Positions 26,110 through 35,361 of a stretch of 64,000 nt of DNA are shown piece after piece. The stretch comes from Cellulosimicrobium cellulans (GTDB taxonomy: Bacteria > Actinomycetota > Actinomycetes > Actinomycetales > Cellulomonadaceae). Within the stretch, counting starts at the first letter, position 1. Each line of letters opens with the position of its first letter. The position numbers and the translations under genes are program-made. The stretch is taken from positions 62,001-126,000 of the forward strand of contig NZ_JAFGYF010000009.1 of the NCBI RefSeq assembly GCF_016921195.1, written 5' to 3'. The notes below the pieces were generated by a model. The model was given only the letters and a program-made list of their open reading frames with translations, was not told where the DNA came from and did no database searches.

Positions 26110-27398
26110 TAGGCGCCCTGGCCGGGCACCCACGCGTCGGACGTGAATCCGGACGGCGCACCCGGCGACCACGGTGCGGGCGGCGGTTGCGGCGTCCGGA
26201 CCAGGAAGGCCTGGCGCGCCGTGAGCATGAGGTGCAGCAGCGCGCGGCGCTGACCCTCGACGCGCCACGCCTCGACCGCGCCGCGCGCGACCCGGTCGTG
26301 GAGCAGCGCGAGCTCCGTCGCCGCCTGCTGGTAGTCGCGCATGGCGTGGGCGGCGCCGGCGCCGCCGGTGCGCCGGGCCCAGTCGCGCGCCTGGCGTCGG
26401 GTCGCGAGCGTCGAGAGCATCGTGAGGTCCGCGGGCGTGACCAGGCCCGTCGGGACGTACGGGACGAGCTGGCGCCGGATCGTCGCGACCGTGCGGCGCC
26501 GGTCCTTGACGAGCAGCACGACCAGCGTGATCAGGACCCCGAGCCCCGCGAGGTAGGCGACCCCGAGCGCGAGCGTCCCGAAGCCGGTCGAGGCGTTCCA
26601 CAGCATGTGGAGCGCGATCGCCGCCGCGAGGCCGCCGATCGGCGCGAGCACGCGGCGCGGGCCGGGCGGGCTCGTGGCCGCGCTCGCGACGCCGAGGCCC
26701 GTGAGCGCCGTGCACAGCGGGTGCAGCAGGGGGGTGACGAGCGCGCGCAGCACGAACGTCGGGCCGAGCGTGCCGTCCTGCGCCGCCATGATGAAGTACG
26801 TGACGTTCTCGACCGCCGCGAACCCGAGCGCCACCATCGCGGCGTAGATGACGCCGTCGGTCCAGCCGTCGATCTCGTGCCGGCGGAACCAGAGCATCCC
26901 GAACAGCACCGCGCCCTTGAGGACCTCCTCGACGAACGGCGCCCCGAACGACGCGACGACGTACCAGCCGACCTCCTCGCCGAACAGCGGTGCGGTGAGC
27001 AGCTCCAGCCCGAGCGTGTTGAGGATCCCCGCGACGAGGGTCGCGATGCCCGCACCCCACAGGAACGCCACGACGAGCGCGCTCGGCGGCTCCGGCTCGA
27101 GCCGGTCGAGCGCGAGCACGACCGGCAGCCAGATGCCGAGCGGCACGAGCGCGAGCAGGAGGCCGACCGTGAACGTCCCGACCCCGGACAGCGCCGCCAG
27201 CACGAGGCCCACGAGCAGGCACAGGCTCGCGACCGCGATCGTCACGATGATGCCGACGCGCGCCCGGCCCGGGGGGCGACCCTCCAGGACCGCGCGCGGG
27301 TCGAGCGGCACCGCGGCACCCGCAGGACCCTGCGGGTGGGGGTGCACCGGCTGCGGGTGCGGCGGAGGGGCGGCGGGCCCGTGCGGCGGGAAGGTCAC
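26106..27398 (-). CDS. PrsW-family intramembrane metalloprotease
   Basis: A 430-residue membrane protease. A Pro/His-rich cytosolic N-terminus (about 45 residues) precedes 8-9 membrane helices. GAPFVEEVLKGAVLF contains the EExxK motif of the active site; AAVENVTYF and a histidine-containing helix (LHMLWNAS) supply the other conserved residues. In Bacillus, PrsW cleaves anti-sigma factor RsiW; here no clear partner is adjacent, although a membrane anti-sigma domain exists at 50472-55733. GTG start at 27398. The C-terminal roughly 130 residues are a cytosolic Ala/Arg-rich helical extension. Confidence 0.9.
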   Translation of the reverse strand: MTFPPHGPAAPPPHPQPVHPHPQGPAGAAVPLDPRAVLEGRPPGRARVGIIVTIAVASLCLLVGLVLAALSGVGTFTVGLLLALVPLGIWLPVVLALDRLEPEPPSALVVAFLWGAGIATLVAGILNTLGLELLTAPLFGEEVGWYVVASFGAPFVEEVLKGAVLFGMLWFRRHEIDGWTDGVIYAAMVALGFAAVENVTYFIMAAQDGTLGPTFVLRALVTPLLHPLCTALTGLGVASAATSPPGPRRVLAPIGGLAAAIALHMLWNASTGFGTLALGVAYLAGLGVLITLVVLLVKDRRRTVATIRRQLVPYVPTGLVTPADLTMLSTLATRRQARDWARRTGGAGAAHAMRDYQQAATELALLHDRVARGAVEAWRVEGQRRALLHLMLTARQAFLVRTPQPPPAPWSPGAPSGFTSDAWVPGQGAY

Positions 27399-27482
27399 GG
27401 TCGGTAAGGCTACGCACCCGGGCGCAGCGGGGAAAAGGCGTCCACCGCCGGCGGCGCCGACCCGGCGTCATGGGGACCGCGG

Positions 27483-27546
27483 CCGCCGAACCCGGGGATG
27501 TCGCCGGGCTCGGCGCGAGACGTGCCGACAACTCCGGGTTCGGCGG
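27483..27546. terminator. Terminator hairpin of the hexapeptide-repeat gene
   Basis: Arms 27483-27503 and 27526-27546 pair over 21 positions with two mismatches. It starts 13 bp beyond the stop codon of the minus-strand gene ending at 27559. Confidence 0.75.
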
Positions 27547-27558
27547 GCGGTGGGCGTG

Positions 27559-27978
27559 CTAGGCGGCGACGTCGTAGCCGGACCGGACGCCGCCCCGACG
27601 GCGCACGGTGGCGTCGTCGGGCACGATCTCGTCCGACGGGACGACGGCGCCGGGCTCCACGAGCACGCGCCGGCCGACGCGCGCGCCGCTGCCGACCCGG
27701 GCACGGTCGCCGACCCGGGTCTCGGGGGAGAGGCGCACGTTGTCGCCGATGCGGACGTCACGGCCGAGGACGACGTCGCGGTCGATCCAGCTCCCCTCGC
27801 CGAGCCGGCACCCGTGCCCGACGACGGCTCCCTTCTCGACGTACGTGCCCGACCCGACGGGGACGGACTCGGGGACGCGGGCGTGCGGCGACACGAGGCC
27901 GCCGCCGGTGTGGCGCTCGTAGTGCAGGATCTCGCCGTAGTCGTTCTCGACCTGGACGCGGCGTGCGAGGCGGGCCAT
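27559..27978 (-). CDS. Hexapeptide-repeat (left-handed beta-helix) protein
   Basis: A 139-residue protein made of imperfect hexapeptide repeats (VGSGTYVEKGAVVGHGCRLGEGSWIDRDVVLG-DVRIGDN in consecutive turns), the left-handed beta-helix of acyl/acetyltransferases and gamma-carbonic anhydrases. It lacks the three metal histidines of carbonic anhydrases: I see only one histidine in the repeat region. The function is therefore unassigned; it may be a scaffold or an acyltransferase. ATG 27978 is preceded by a strong GGAGG site. Monocistronic. Confidence 0.8.
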   Translation of the reverse strand: MARLARRVQVENDYGEILHYERHTGGGLVSPHARVPESVPVGSGTYVEKGAVVGHGCRLGEGSWIDRDVVLGRDVRIGDNVRLSPETRVGDRARVGSGARVGRRVLVEPGAVVPSDEIVPDDATVRRRGGVRSGYDVAA

Positions 27979-28062
27979 GCGACCTCCTCAAGGTCTGTCG
28001 GCAGTGGTACTGCTGACATAACGTCGGGGAGGTGCCCAGGATTCCAGCCCCGCCGGCGCCGC

Positions 28063-28203
28063 GTTCGAACCGCGGTCGCGCGAGGCAGAGCCCTGGTCGC
28101 GCGAGGCAGAACCGCGGTTGCGCCGGGTAGAACCCTGGTCGCGCGACCACGGTTCTACCTCGGCGGACCAGGGGATTGCCTCGCGGGCCACGGTGTTCTT
28201 CCC
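28063..28203. repeat. Array of 21-bp GAGGTAG-type units, forward then reverse, degenerate
   Basis: Forward units at 28063-28081 (19 bp, degenerate), 28082-28102, 28103-28123 and 28124-28144 are followed by reverse units at about 28145-28161, 28162-28182 and 28183-28203. Two units read GAGGCAG, losing the TAG. Unlike the other loci the flanking genes both read minus and neither stop codon lies in the array. The rest of the 255-bp gap (27979-28233) holds only the promoter of the hexapeptide gene. Confidence 0.88.
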
Positions 28204-28233
28204 CGGCGGCCGGGCGGCCCGGAGGTCGGAGCG

Positions 28234-29235
28234 TCAGAGGGGGCGCGTGGTGCCGCGGACGACGAGGGTCGTGGGGAGGCGGACGTGGGGTTCGCGGGTG
28301 TTGCCCTCGACGAGGTCGACGATCAGGCGCAGGGCCTCGGCGCCCATGCGGTGGATCGGCTGGTCGACGGTCGTGAGGGGCGGGGTCGTCAGCGCGGACT
28401 CGGGGATGTTGTCGAACCCGACGACGGAGACGTCGTCGGGCACGCGCAGGCCGAGCTCCGCGGCGACCTCCATGGTGCGGATGGCCGACAGGTCGTTCGC
28501 GGCGAAGATCGCGGTGGGGCGGTCGGGGAGCGAGAGCAGCTCGTGCGCGGGGGAGTCGGCGAGGTCGGGGCGGTAGCCGCCGACGCGGACGAGGTCGGGG
28601 TCGAACGGGACGCCGGCGTCGGCGAGCGCCTCGCGGTAGCCCTGCTCGCGCAGGCGCGCCGACTCGAGGTCGGGTCGCCCGGCGAGGAACCCGATGCGGC
28701 GGTGGCCGAGGGAGAGCAGGTGCTCGGTCGCGGCGCGCGCGCCGGCGAGGTTGTCGGAGTCGACGGTCGGCGGGCCCGAGGGGCCGCGGTGCGGGTCGAC
28801 GGCGACGACGGGGATCGAGTTCCCTGGCGCGACGACGGTCGGCGTGACGAGGATGGCGCCGTCGATGAGGGTGCCGCCGAGGCGCGAGAGGTAGCGCTGC
28901 TCCCAGCCGACGCGGTCGTCGCGGCGCAGCCCGCCGGAGTAGGCGAGCAGCTCGTAGCCGGTGCCGTCGACGGCCTCGGAGATGCCCTTGAGCAGCTCGG
29001 TCGAGAAGGGCTCGAACTCGGCGACGAGGATGCCGATGACGTTGGTGCGGCGGCTGCGGAGGCTGCGCGCGACGATCGACGACTCGTACCCGAGCTGGTC
29101 GATGACCTCCTGGACGTGGCGGGAGGTCTCGAGGGCGACGCCGTAGCGGCCGTTGATCACCTTGGAGACCGTCGCGACCGAGACGCCGGCGGTGCGCGCG
29201 ACGTCGCCGATCGTGACTCTTCCCGTGGAGCGCAT
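28234..29235 (-). CDS. LacI-family repressor of the sugar importer operon
   Basis: A 333-residue regulator. Residues 5-55 are the LacI helix-turn-helix: VTIGDVARTAGVSVATVSKVINGRYGVALETSRHVQEVIDQLGYE in order, with hinge residues RSLRSRRTNVIG. The effector domain is a periplasmic-binding-protein fold ending VDQPIHRMGAEALRLIV. The start at 29235 matches the family start; upstream codons are intergenic. It is divergent from the ABC importer operon and likely binds the palindrome at 29375-29388. From the operon content, a xylo- or gluco-oligosaccharide effector is inferred. Confidence 0.93.
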   Translation of the reverse strand: MRSTGRVTIGDVARTAGVSVATVSKVINGRYGVALETSRHVQEVIDQLGYESSIVARSLRSRRTNVIGILVAEFEPFSTELLKGISEAVDGTGYELLAYSGGLRRDDRVGWEQRYLSRLGGTLIDGAILVTPTVVAPGNSIPVVAVDPHRGPSGPPTVDSDNLAGARAATEHLLSLGHRRIGFLAGRPDLESARLREQGYREALADAGVPFDPDLVRVGGYRPDLADSPAHELLSLPDRPTAIFAANDLSAIRTMEVAAELGLRVPDDVSVVGFDNIPESALTTPPLTTVDQPIHRMGAEALRLIVDLVEGNTREPHVRLPTTLVVRGTTRPL

Positions 29236-29374
29236 GGGGAGACAGTAGCCCGTGCCGCGGCGCGTCGGCGGCGCCCCGCCGCGCGCCCCGTCCGGGGTGC
29301 GGCTGCGCCGACGGAGCATGCACGCACCCTCGCGCGCGCCCGCGCCGGCCGTCCGTGCCACATCGTGTGTAAAA

Positions 29375-29388
29375 CGTTATCGATAACG
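29375..29388. promoter_or_regulatory. LacI-type operator
   Basis: CGTTATCGATAACG is a perfect 14-bp palindrome with a central CG. Flanks AAA and ATT extend the symmetry with one mismatch to 20 bp. It abuts the -35 element at 29390, so binding would block RNA polymerase at the importer promoter. Confidence 0.9.
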
Positions 29389-29389
29389 A

Positions 29390-29419
29390 TTGACACGACG
29401 CCCCTCCGTTTGCCAGAGT
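29390..29419 (+). promoter_or_regulatory. Promoter of the sugar importer operon
   Basis: TTGACA (29390-29395), an 18-bp spacer and CAGAGT (29414-29419) form a sigma-70/HrdB-like promoter directly after the operator. The leader to the ATG at 29504 is about 80 nt. Confidence 0.65.
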
Positions 29420-29503
29420 CGCGGTGGCGGCCCCGACGCGGAGGCGGCCCGGCGCGCTCGAGGCAGCGTGCGCCCTGTGCGACTCGACGAAGAGGACGGA
29501 ACG

Positions 29504-30790
29504 ATGAAGTCTCGGAAGCTCCTGGCGGCGACCGCCGTCGCGATGGCGGGCACGCTCGTGCTCTCGGCCTGCGGAGGCGGAGGCGACTCCGGCTCGGACG
29601 ACGGCTCGGTCTCGATGACCTTCTGGCACAACTCCACGACCGGTCCCGGCATGGAGTACTGGAAGGCGACGGCCGAGGCGTTCGAGGACGAGAACCCCGG
29701 CGTGACGATCACGATCCAGTCGATCCAGAACGAGGACATGGACGGCAAGCTCCAGACCGCCCTGAACTCGGGCGACGCCCCCGACATCTTCATGGCGCGC
29801 GGCGGCGGCAAGCTCGCGGACGTCGTCGAGGCGGGTCAGGTCAAGGACCTGACCGACCTCATCGACCCGGCGGTCGAGGAGGCGGTCGGCGGGTCGCTGA
29901 GCGCGCTCTCGGTGGACGGCAAGGTCTACGGCATGCCGGTGTCGATCCTGCCCGGCGGCATGTTCTACAGCACCGACCTGTTCGACCAGGCCGGCATCAC
30001 CGAGACCCCGGCGACGATCTCCGACCTCGAGGCGGCGACCGAGAAGCTCAAGGCCGCGGGCATCGCGCCCATCGCGCTCGGTGCCAAGGACGCGTGGCCC
30101 GCCGCGCACTGGTACTACTTCTTCGCGCTCCGGTACTGCTCCCAGGACGCGATGAACGAGGCTGCCGAGACGCGGACGTTCGACGACCCGTGCTGGCTCG
30201 ACGCCGGCAACGCGCTCGAGGACTTCGCGGCGACGGAGCCGTTCAACGAGGGCTTCCTCACCACGTCCGCGCAGCAGGGGGCCGGCTCGTCGGCCGGCCT
30301 GCTGGCGAACCACCAGGCGTCGATGGAGCTCATGGGCGCGTGGGACCCGGGCGTCATCGCGTCCCTCACGCCGGACGAGCAGCCGCTGCCGGACCTGCAG
30401 TGGTTCCCGTTCCCCGAGGTCGAGGGCGGTGACGGCGAGCCCGGCGCGATGATGGGCGGCGTCGACGGCTACTCGTGCTACGTGGACGCCCCGGACGCGT
30501 GCGCCGACTTCCTCAACTTCGCCATGTCGAAGGAGTCGCAGGAGGCCTACGCCACCGCGTTCCAGACGCTGCCCGCGAGCAAGGAGGCGCAGGGCGCGGT
30601 CGTCGACCCGGCCCTCGTCTCGATCCTCGAGGCGTACAACGAGGCGCCGTACGTCTCCGTCTGGCTCGACACGCTCTACGGCCAGAACATCGGGAACGCG
30701 CTGAACACGGCCGTCGTCAACATGCTCGCCGGCCAGGGCACGCCCGAGGACATCGTCACCGCTGTCAACGACGCGGCCGCCAAGGAGTAG
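29504..30790 (+). CDS. Sugar ABC transporter substrate-binding lipoprotein
   Basis: A 428-residue extracellular lipoprotein. LVLSACGGGG is the lipobox with Cys23. The mature protein is a family-1 solute-binding protein: MTFWHNSTTGPGMEYW at the start, then GDAPDIFMARGGGKLADVVEAGQ, GKVYGMPVS and GMFYSTDLFDQAGI, which are characteristic segments. Four cysteines in YCSQDA, DPCW, YSCY and DACAD could form two disulfides. It delivers oligosaccharides to the two permeases encoded immediately downstream. The ATG at 29504 has AGAGGA upstream. The operon's enzymes suggest xylo-oligosaccharides. No ATPase gene is present; a shared MsiK-type ATPase elsewhere is expected. Confidence 0.93.
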   Translation: MKSRKLLAATAVAMAGTLVLSACGGGGDSGSDDGSVSMTFWHNSTTGPGMEYWKATAEAFEDENPGVTITIQSIQNEDMDGKLQTALNSGDAPDIFMARGGGKLADVVEAGQVKDLTDLIDPAVEEAVGGSLSALSVDGKVYGMPVSILPGGMFYSTDLFDQAGITETPATISDLEAATEKLKAAGIAPIALGAKDAWPAAHWYYFFALRYCSQDAMNEAAETRTFDDPCWLDAGNALEDFAATEPFNEGFLTTSAQQGAGSSAGLLANHQASMELMGAWDPGVIASLTPDEQPLPDLQWFPFPEVEGGDGEPGAMMGGVDGYSCYVDAPDACADFLNFAMSKESQEAYATAFQTLPASKEAQGAVVDPALVSILEAYNEAPYVSVWLDTLYGQNIGNALNTAVVNMLAGQGTPEDIVTAVNDAAAKE

Positions 30791-30798
30791 TCCCTTCC

Positions 30799-31818
30799 AT
30801 GAACGTGTCCCAGGGCGAGATCTCGCCGAGCACGACGACGCCCGAGGACAGGGCCGGGGGCGGCGTGACGTCGCCCCCGGCCGCCCCGGTCGCCGCGCGG
30901 CGCCCCCCGCGCGGCGGCCGTTGGGTCCAGCGAGCGGAGATCGCGGTGCTCGCCGGGCCGGCGCTCGTCGTCTTCCTGACCTTCGTCATCGTCCCCGTGG
31001 TGATGGCGGCCTACTACGGGTTCTTCAAGTGGAAGGGCTTCGGGCCGCCGACGGACTTCGTCGGCCTCGAGAACTACCTCATCATCTTCCGCGACCCCGA
31101 GTTCCTCGCGGCGCTGCGGCACAACGCGTTCATCGTCGTGATGTCGCTCGTGCTCCAGGGCCCGGTCGCCGTGGTCGTGGCGCTCATGCTCAACCGGCGC
31201 ATCCGCGGCCGCTCGCTGATCCGGGTGCTCGTGTTCGTGCCCTACGTGGTGTCCGAGGTGATCGTCGGGACGGGCTTCAGCCTCATGCTCGCGACGACGG
31301 GTGCCGTGAACGACCTGCTCCACAAGATCGGTCTCGGCTTCCTCGCGGTCGACTGGCTCGCCGACCCCGACGTCGCGATCTGGACCCTGCTGCTCATCAT
31401 CACGTGGAAGTACATCGGCTTCGCCGTGATCCTCTTCCTCGCGGGTCTCCAGGGCATCCCCGACGAGCTGGGCGAGGCGGCCGCGATCGACGGCGCGTCG
31501 TACTGGAAGACGCAGCGCTACGTGACGCTCCCGCTGCTCGGCCCGACGGTCCGCATCTGGGCGTTCCTGTCGATCATCGGCTCGCTCCAGCTCTTCGACC
31601 TCGTCTACATCATCTGGGGCCAGTACGTGGCCTCGACGGCGGGGACCTCGACCATGGCGACCTACATGGTGGCGAACGGCCGCAACGCGGGGAACTACGG
31701 GTACGGCAGCGCGGTCGCCGTGGTGCTGTTCCTCATCTCGCTCGCGGTGGCGCTCGTCTACCAGCGGTACGTCCTGCGCCGCGACACCGAGGGCGCGATC
31801 ACGGAAGGGAAGAAGTGA
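30799..31818 (+). CDS. Sugar ABC transporter permease 1 (MalF type)
   Basis: A 339-residue inner-membrane permease with a cytosolic N-terminal tail of about 45 residues and 6 helices. The EAA loop GEAAAIDGASYWKTQRYVTLPLLGP, which docks the ATPase, is intact. It begins 8 bp after the binding-protein stop, and its stop codon overlaps the next start (TGATG). Confidence 0.94.
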   Translation: MNVSQGEISPSTTTPEDRAGGGVTSPPAAPVAARRPPRGGRWVQRAEIAVLAGPALVVFLTFVIVPVVMAAYYGFFKWKGFGPPTDFVGLENYLIIFRDPEFLAALRHNAFIVVMSLVLQGPVAVVVALMLNRRIRGRSLIRVLVFVPYVVSEVIVGTGFSLMLATTGAVNDLLHKIGLGFLAVDWLADPDVAIWTLLLIITWKYIGFAVILFLAGLQGIPDELGEAAAIDGASYWKTQRYVTLPLLGPTVRIWAFLSIIGSLQLFDLVYIIWGQYVASTAGTSTMATYMVANGRNAGNYGYGSAVAVVLFLISLAVALVYQRYVLRRDTEGAITEGKK

Positions 31819-32711
31819 TGGCCACCGTCACCGCCGCACCCGCGCCCGAGCGTGCCGCCGGCGTCCGGACGCCGAAGGAGCCGCGCGGCTCCGGCATCGG
31901 CCGGGGCGGCCCGCTGACCTACGTGGTCGCGTGGCTGCTCGTGGGCGTGTGCCTCGCCCCGATCGCGTACATCGTGGTCGGCGGGTTCCGGACGAACGCG
32001 CAGATCACCGCGGACCCGTCGGGCCTGCCCGACCCGTGGCAGATCGGGAACTACGTCAGCGTCCTGACGAGCTCGCTGTTCTGGCAGCAGCTCGGGAACT
32101 CGCTCGTGGCCGGGCTCCTCACGACCCTCGGTGTCGTCGTCCTCGGCCTCATGGCGAGCTACGTCATCGCGCGCTACTCGTTCGCCGGGCGCGGGGCGCT
32201 GTACGCGCTGTTCGCCGCGGGCCTCATGTTCCCCATGACCGTCGCGATCACCCCGCTGTACATCATGATCCGCTCGCTCGGGCTGATGAACTCCGTGGGC
32301 GGCCTGGTGCTGCCACAGATCGCGTTCGCCCTCCCGACGACGGTCATCATCCTCGTCCCGTTCCTGCGCGCCATCCCGCGCGAGATCGAGGAGGCGGCGT
32401 CGATCGACGGGGCGAGCCGGCTCGGCTTCTTCTTCCGCATGGTCGTGCCGCTGTCCCTGCCGGGCGTCATCACCGTGGGGATCCTCGCGTTCGTCGCGAG
32501 CTGGAACAGCTACATGCTCCCGCTCTTCATCCTCAACGACGAGACGTCGTACACGCTCCCGCTGGGCGTGCAGGCGTTCGCGTCGCAGTACTCCGTGGAC
32601 ACCGCCCGCGTGCTCGCCTTCACGTCCCTGTCGATGATCCCCGCGCTCGTCTTCTTCTCGCTGTTCGAGCGGCGCATCGTCGGCGGCCTGACCGGAGCCG
32701 TGAAGGGCTGA
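31818..32711 (+). CDS. Sugar ABC transporter permease 2 (MalG type)
   Basis: A 297-residue permease with 6 helices and the EAA loop EIEEAASIDGASRLGFFFRMVVPLSLPG. It pairs with the upstream MalF-type permease. The helix LFAAGLMFPMTVAITPLYIMIRSLGLMNS is typical of carbohydrate-uptake family 1. It ends 79 bp before the GH3 gene, the largest gap in the operon, which holds a GC-rich stretch without a clear terminator. Confidence 0.94.
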   Translation: MATVTAAPAPERAAGVRTPKEPRGSGIGRGGPLTYVVAWLLVGVCLAPIAYIVVGGFRTNAQITADPSGLPDPWQIGNYVSVLTSSLFWQQLGNSLVAGLLTTLGVVVLGLMASYVIARYSFAGRGALYALFAAGLMFPMTVAITPLYIMIRSLGLMNSVGGLVLPQIAFALPTTVIILVPFLRAIPREIEEAASIDGASRLGFFFRMVVPLSLPGVITVGILAFVASWNSYMLPLFILNDETSYTLPLGVQAFASQYSVDTARVLAFTSLSMIPALVFFSLFERRIVGGLTGAVKG

Positions 32712-32790
32712 CCGCCCGCCCGTCCGCGCACCCCGTCCCTGCCCCGCGCCGCGCGCGGGGCAGGGCCACCCATCGAAGGAGAACGGTCCC

Positions 32791-35361
32791 GTGACCGACG
32801 TCGTCCCTGCCGTCCCGACGGCACCCACCGGCTCCCCGGAGCCGGCCGTCCAGGCGCCGCGCAGCCCGCGCCCGGCACCTCCGCAGCCGCCCACGGTCTC
32901 GGAGCGCGTGCGCGCTCTGCACGCCCGCATGACGCTCGACGAGAAGCTCGCCCAGCTCGTGGGCTACTGGCTCGACCAGAACGGCACCGTCGCCCCGATG
33001 CAGTCGGAGATGACGGCGGGCCAGCAGGACGGCGGCCGGCTCGCCGAGATCACGCGGCACGGCATGGGGCACTACACGCGCGTCTACGGCACGCGGCCCG
33101 TCGAGCCCGCAGAGCGCGCCGCGTGGCTGTGGGCGGAGCAGCGCCGCCTCCAGGCGGAGACCCGCCTCGGGATCCCCGCGATCGTGCACGAGGAGTGCCT
33201 CACGGGCCTCGCCGCGTGGCGGGCCGCGACGTACCCGACGCCGCTCGCGTGGGGCGCGTCGTTCGACCCGGCGCTCGTCGAGGAGATGGCGCGCGAGGTC
33301 GGGGAGTCGATGCGCGCGCTCGGCGTGCACCAGGGCCTCGCGCCCGTGCTCGACGTCGTGCGCGACCCGCGCTGGGGCCGCGTCGACGAGTGCGTGGGCG
33401 AGGACCCGTACCTCGTGGGCACCGTCGGCACGGCGTACGTGCGCGGCCTCCAGGACGCGGGCGTGCACGCGACCCTCAAGCACTTCGTCGGGTACTCGGG
33501 CTCGCGCGCCGGTCGCAACCACGCGCCGGTGAGCGCGGGGCCGCGCGAGCTCGCGGACGTCTACCTCCCGCCGTTCGAGATGGCCGTGCGCGACGGCGGC
33601 GCGCGCTCGGTCATGGCGTCGTACGTCGACGTCGACGGCGTGCCGCTGCACGCCAGCCCCGAGTACCTCACCGAGATCCTGCGCGAGCGCTGGGGGTTCG
33701 ACGGCGTCGTCGTCGCCGACTACTTCGGCGTCGCGTTCCTCGAGGTCATGCACCGCGTCGCGGCCGACCGCGGGGAGGCCGCGGCGCAGGCGCTGGAGGC
33801 CGGCCTCGACGTGGAGCTCCCCACGGGCGACGCCTACCTCGCGCCGCTCGCGGAGCGCGTGCGCTCGGGCGCCCTCGACGAGGCGTGGGTCGACCGCGCC
33901 GTCCTGCGCCTCCTCAACCAGAAGGAGGAGCTGGGCCTGCTCGACCCGACCGCCTACGCCGACGAGCCGCCGACGGCGGTCGACCTCGACACCCCGCAGC
34001 AGCGCGCGACCGCACGCCGCCTCGCGCAGGAGTCGCTCGTGCTGCTCGCGAACGACGGCGTGCTCCCGCTCGTGCGGCGAGGTCGTGCCCGCGCCGACAG
34101 CGCTGACGACGGGTCGCTCGCGCCCCGTCGCGTCGCCGTGGTCGGGCCCACCGCGGACTCGTCCGAGGCGCTCATGGGCTGCTACTCGTTCGTCAACCAC
34201 GTGCTCGCGCACCACCCCGGCACCCCGGCGGGCATCGCGCTGCCGACGGTCCTCGAGTCGCTGCGCGACGCGCTCGCCCCGACCGGCGCCGAGGTGACGC
34301 ACGCGGTCGGCTGCGCGGTCGACGGCTCCGACACCTCGGGGATCCCCGAGGCGGTGGACGTCGCGCGCGCCGCGGACGTCGCCGTGGTCGTCGTCGGCGA
34401 CGAGGCGGGCCTGTTCGGGCGCGGCACGGTCGGCGAGGGCAACGACGTCGAGTCGCTCGAGCTCCCGGGCGTGCAGCGGCAGCTCGTCGAGGAGGTCGTC
34501 GCCACCGGGACGCCCGTCGTCCTGGTGCTGCTCACGGGCCGCCCGTACGCGATCGGCTGGGCCCTCGGGGACGGCGCCGCCGGCACGACCCCGACCCGGC
34601 CCGCCGCCGTCGTGCAGGGCTTCTTCCCCGGCGAGGAGGGTGGCCGCGCTGTGGCCGACGTGCTCGTCGGTGCCGTGAACCCGTCGGGTCGCCTGCCCGT
34701 GTCGCTGCCCCGCGCGGGCGGCGCGCAGCCCTACTCGTACCTGCACCCCGTCCTCGGCGGGCCGTCCGACGTGACGTCCACGGACCCCACGCCGGTGCGG
34801 CCGTTCGGGTTCGGGCTGTCGTACACGCAGTTCGCGTACGCAGACCTCGAGGTCGACGCGGAGGTCGCGGCGGGTGGGACGTTCCGCGCCGCGGTCACCG
34901 TGACCAACACGGGCGACGTCGCGGGGACGGACGTCGTGCAGCTCTACGCGCGCGACGTCGTGGGCTCCGTGCCGCGACCCGTCGCGCAGCTCCTCGGCTA
35001 CGCGCGCGTCGACCTGGGCGCGGGCGAGTCGCGCCGCGTGACCTTCCGCGTCCCGACGACACGCCTCGCGTTCTCGGACCGCCGCCTCGTGCGCGTGGTC
35101 GAGCCGGGCGACGTCGAGGTGTGGGTCGGGGCGCACGCCGGCGCGGTCGACGCCGCGCCCGGCACCGGCGACCTCGGGTCGACGACCGGTGGCGCGATCG
35201 TCAACGAGTCGGCGCCGGCCGAGCGCAGGGTCGTGCCCGGTGCGGCCACGCCCCGCGCGACGCTCGCCGTCACCGGCTCGGTGCACGAGGTCACGGCCGC
35301 AGACGAGCGGCTCGTCGCGGTCGAGGTCTCCGAGCGGGTCGAGGCGGGGGAGCGCGCGTGA
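32791..35361 (+). CDS. GH3 family beta-glycosidase (beta-xylosidase/beta-glucosidase type)
   Basis: An 856-residue cytoplasmic enzyme (no signal peptide) that releases sugars from the non-reducing end of imported oligosaccharides. The catalytic barrel carries [17 protein letters not shown] and the nucleophile Asp310 in [11 protein letters not shown]. An alpha/beta sandwich follows ([30 protein letters not shown]), then a fibronectin III-like domain ([21 protein letters not shown]) and an extra C-terminal strand region. GTG 32791 follows GAAGGAG. The stop overlaps the GH43 gene by 4 bp. Pairing with GH43 favours beta-xylosidase activity; beta-glucosidase is the alternative. Confidence 0.92.
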   Translation: MTDVVPAVPTAPTGSPEPAVQAPRSPRPAPPQPPTVSERVRALHARMTLDEKLAQLVGYWLDQNGTVAPMQSEMTAGQQDGGRLAEITRHGMGHYTRVYGTRPVEPAERAAWLWAEQRRLQAETRLGIPAIVHEECLTGLAAWRAATYPTPLAWGASFDPALVEEMAREVGESMRALGVHQGLAPVLDVVRDPRWGRVDECVGEDPYLVGTVGTAYVRGLQDAGVHATLKHFVGYSGSRAGRNHAPVSAGPRELADVYLPPFEMAVRDGGARSVMASYVDVDGVPLHASPEYLTEILRERWGFDGVVVADYFGVAFLEVMHRVAADRGEAAAQALEAGLDVELPTGDAYLAPLAERVRSGALDEAWVDRAVLRLLNQKEELGLLDPTAYADEPPTAVDLDTPQQRATARRLAQESLVLLANDGVLPLVRRGRARADSADDGSLAPRRVAVVGPTADSSEALMGCYSFVNHVLAHHPGTPAGIALPTVLESLRDALAPTGAEVTHAVGCAVDGSDTSGIPEAVDVARAADVAVVVVGDEAGLFGRGTVGEGNDVESLELPGVQRQLVEEVVATGTPVVLVLLTGRPYAIGWALGDGAAGTTPTRPAAVVQGFFPGEEGGRAVADVLVGAVNPSGRLPVSLPRAGGAQPYSYLHPVLGGPSDVTSTDPTPVRPFGFGLSYTQFAYADLEVDAEVAAGGTFRAAVTVTNTGDVAGTDVVQLYARDVVGSVPRPVAQLLGYARVDLGAGESRRVTFRVPTTRLAFSDRRLVRVVEPGDVEVWVGAHAGAVDAAPGTGDLGSTTGGAIVNESAPAERRVVPGAATPRATLAVTGSVHEVTAADERLVAVEVSERVEAGERA

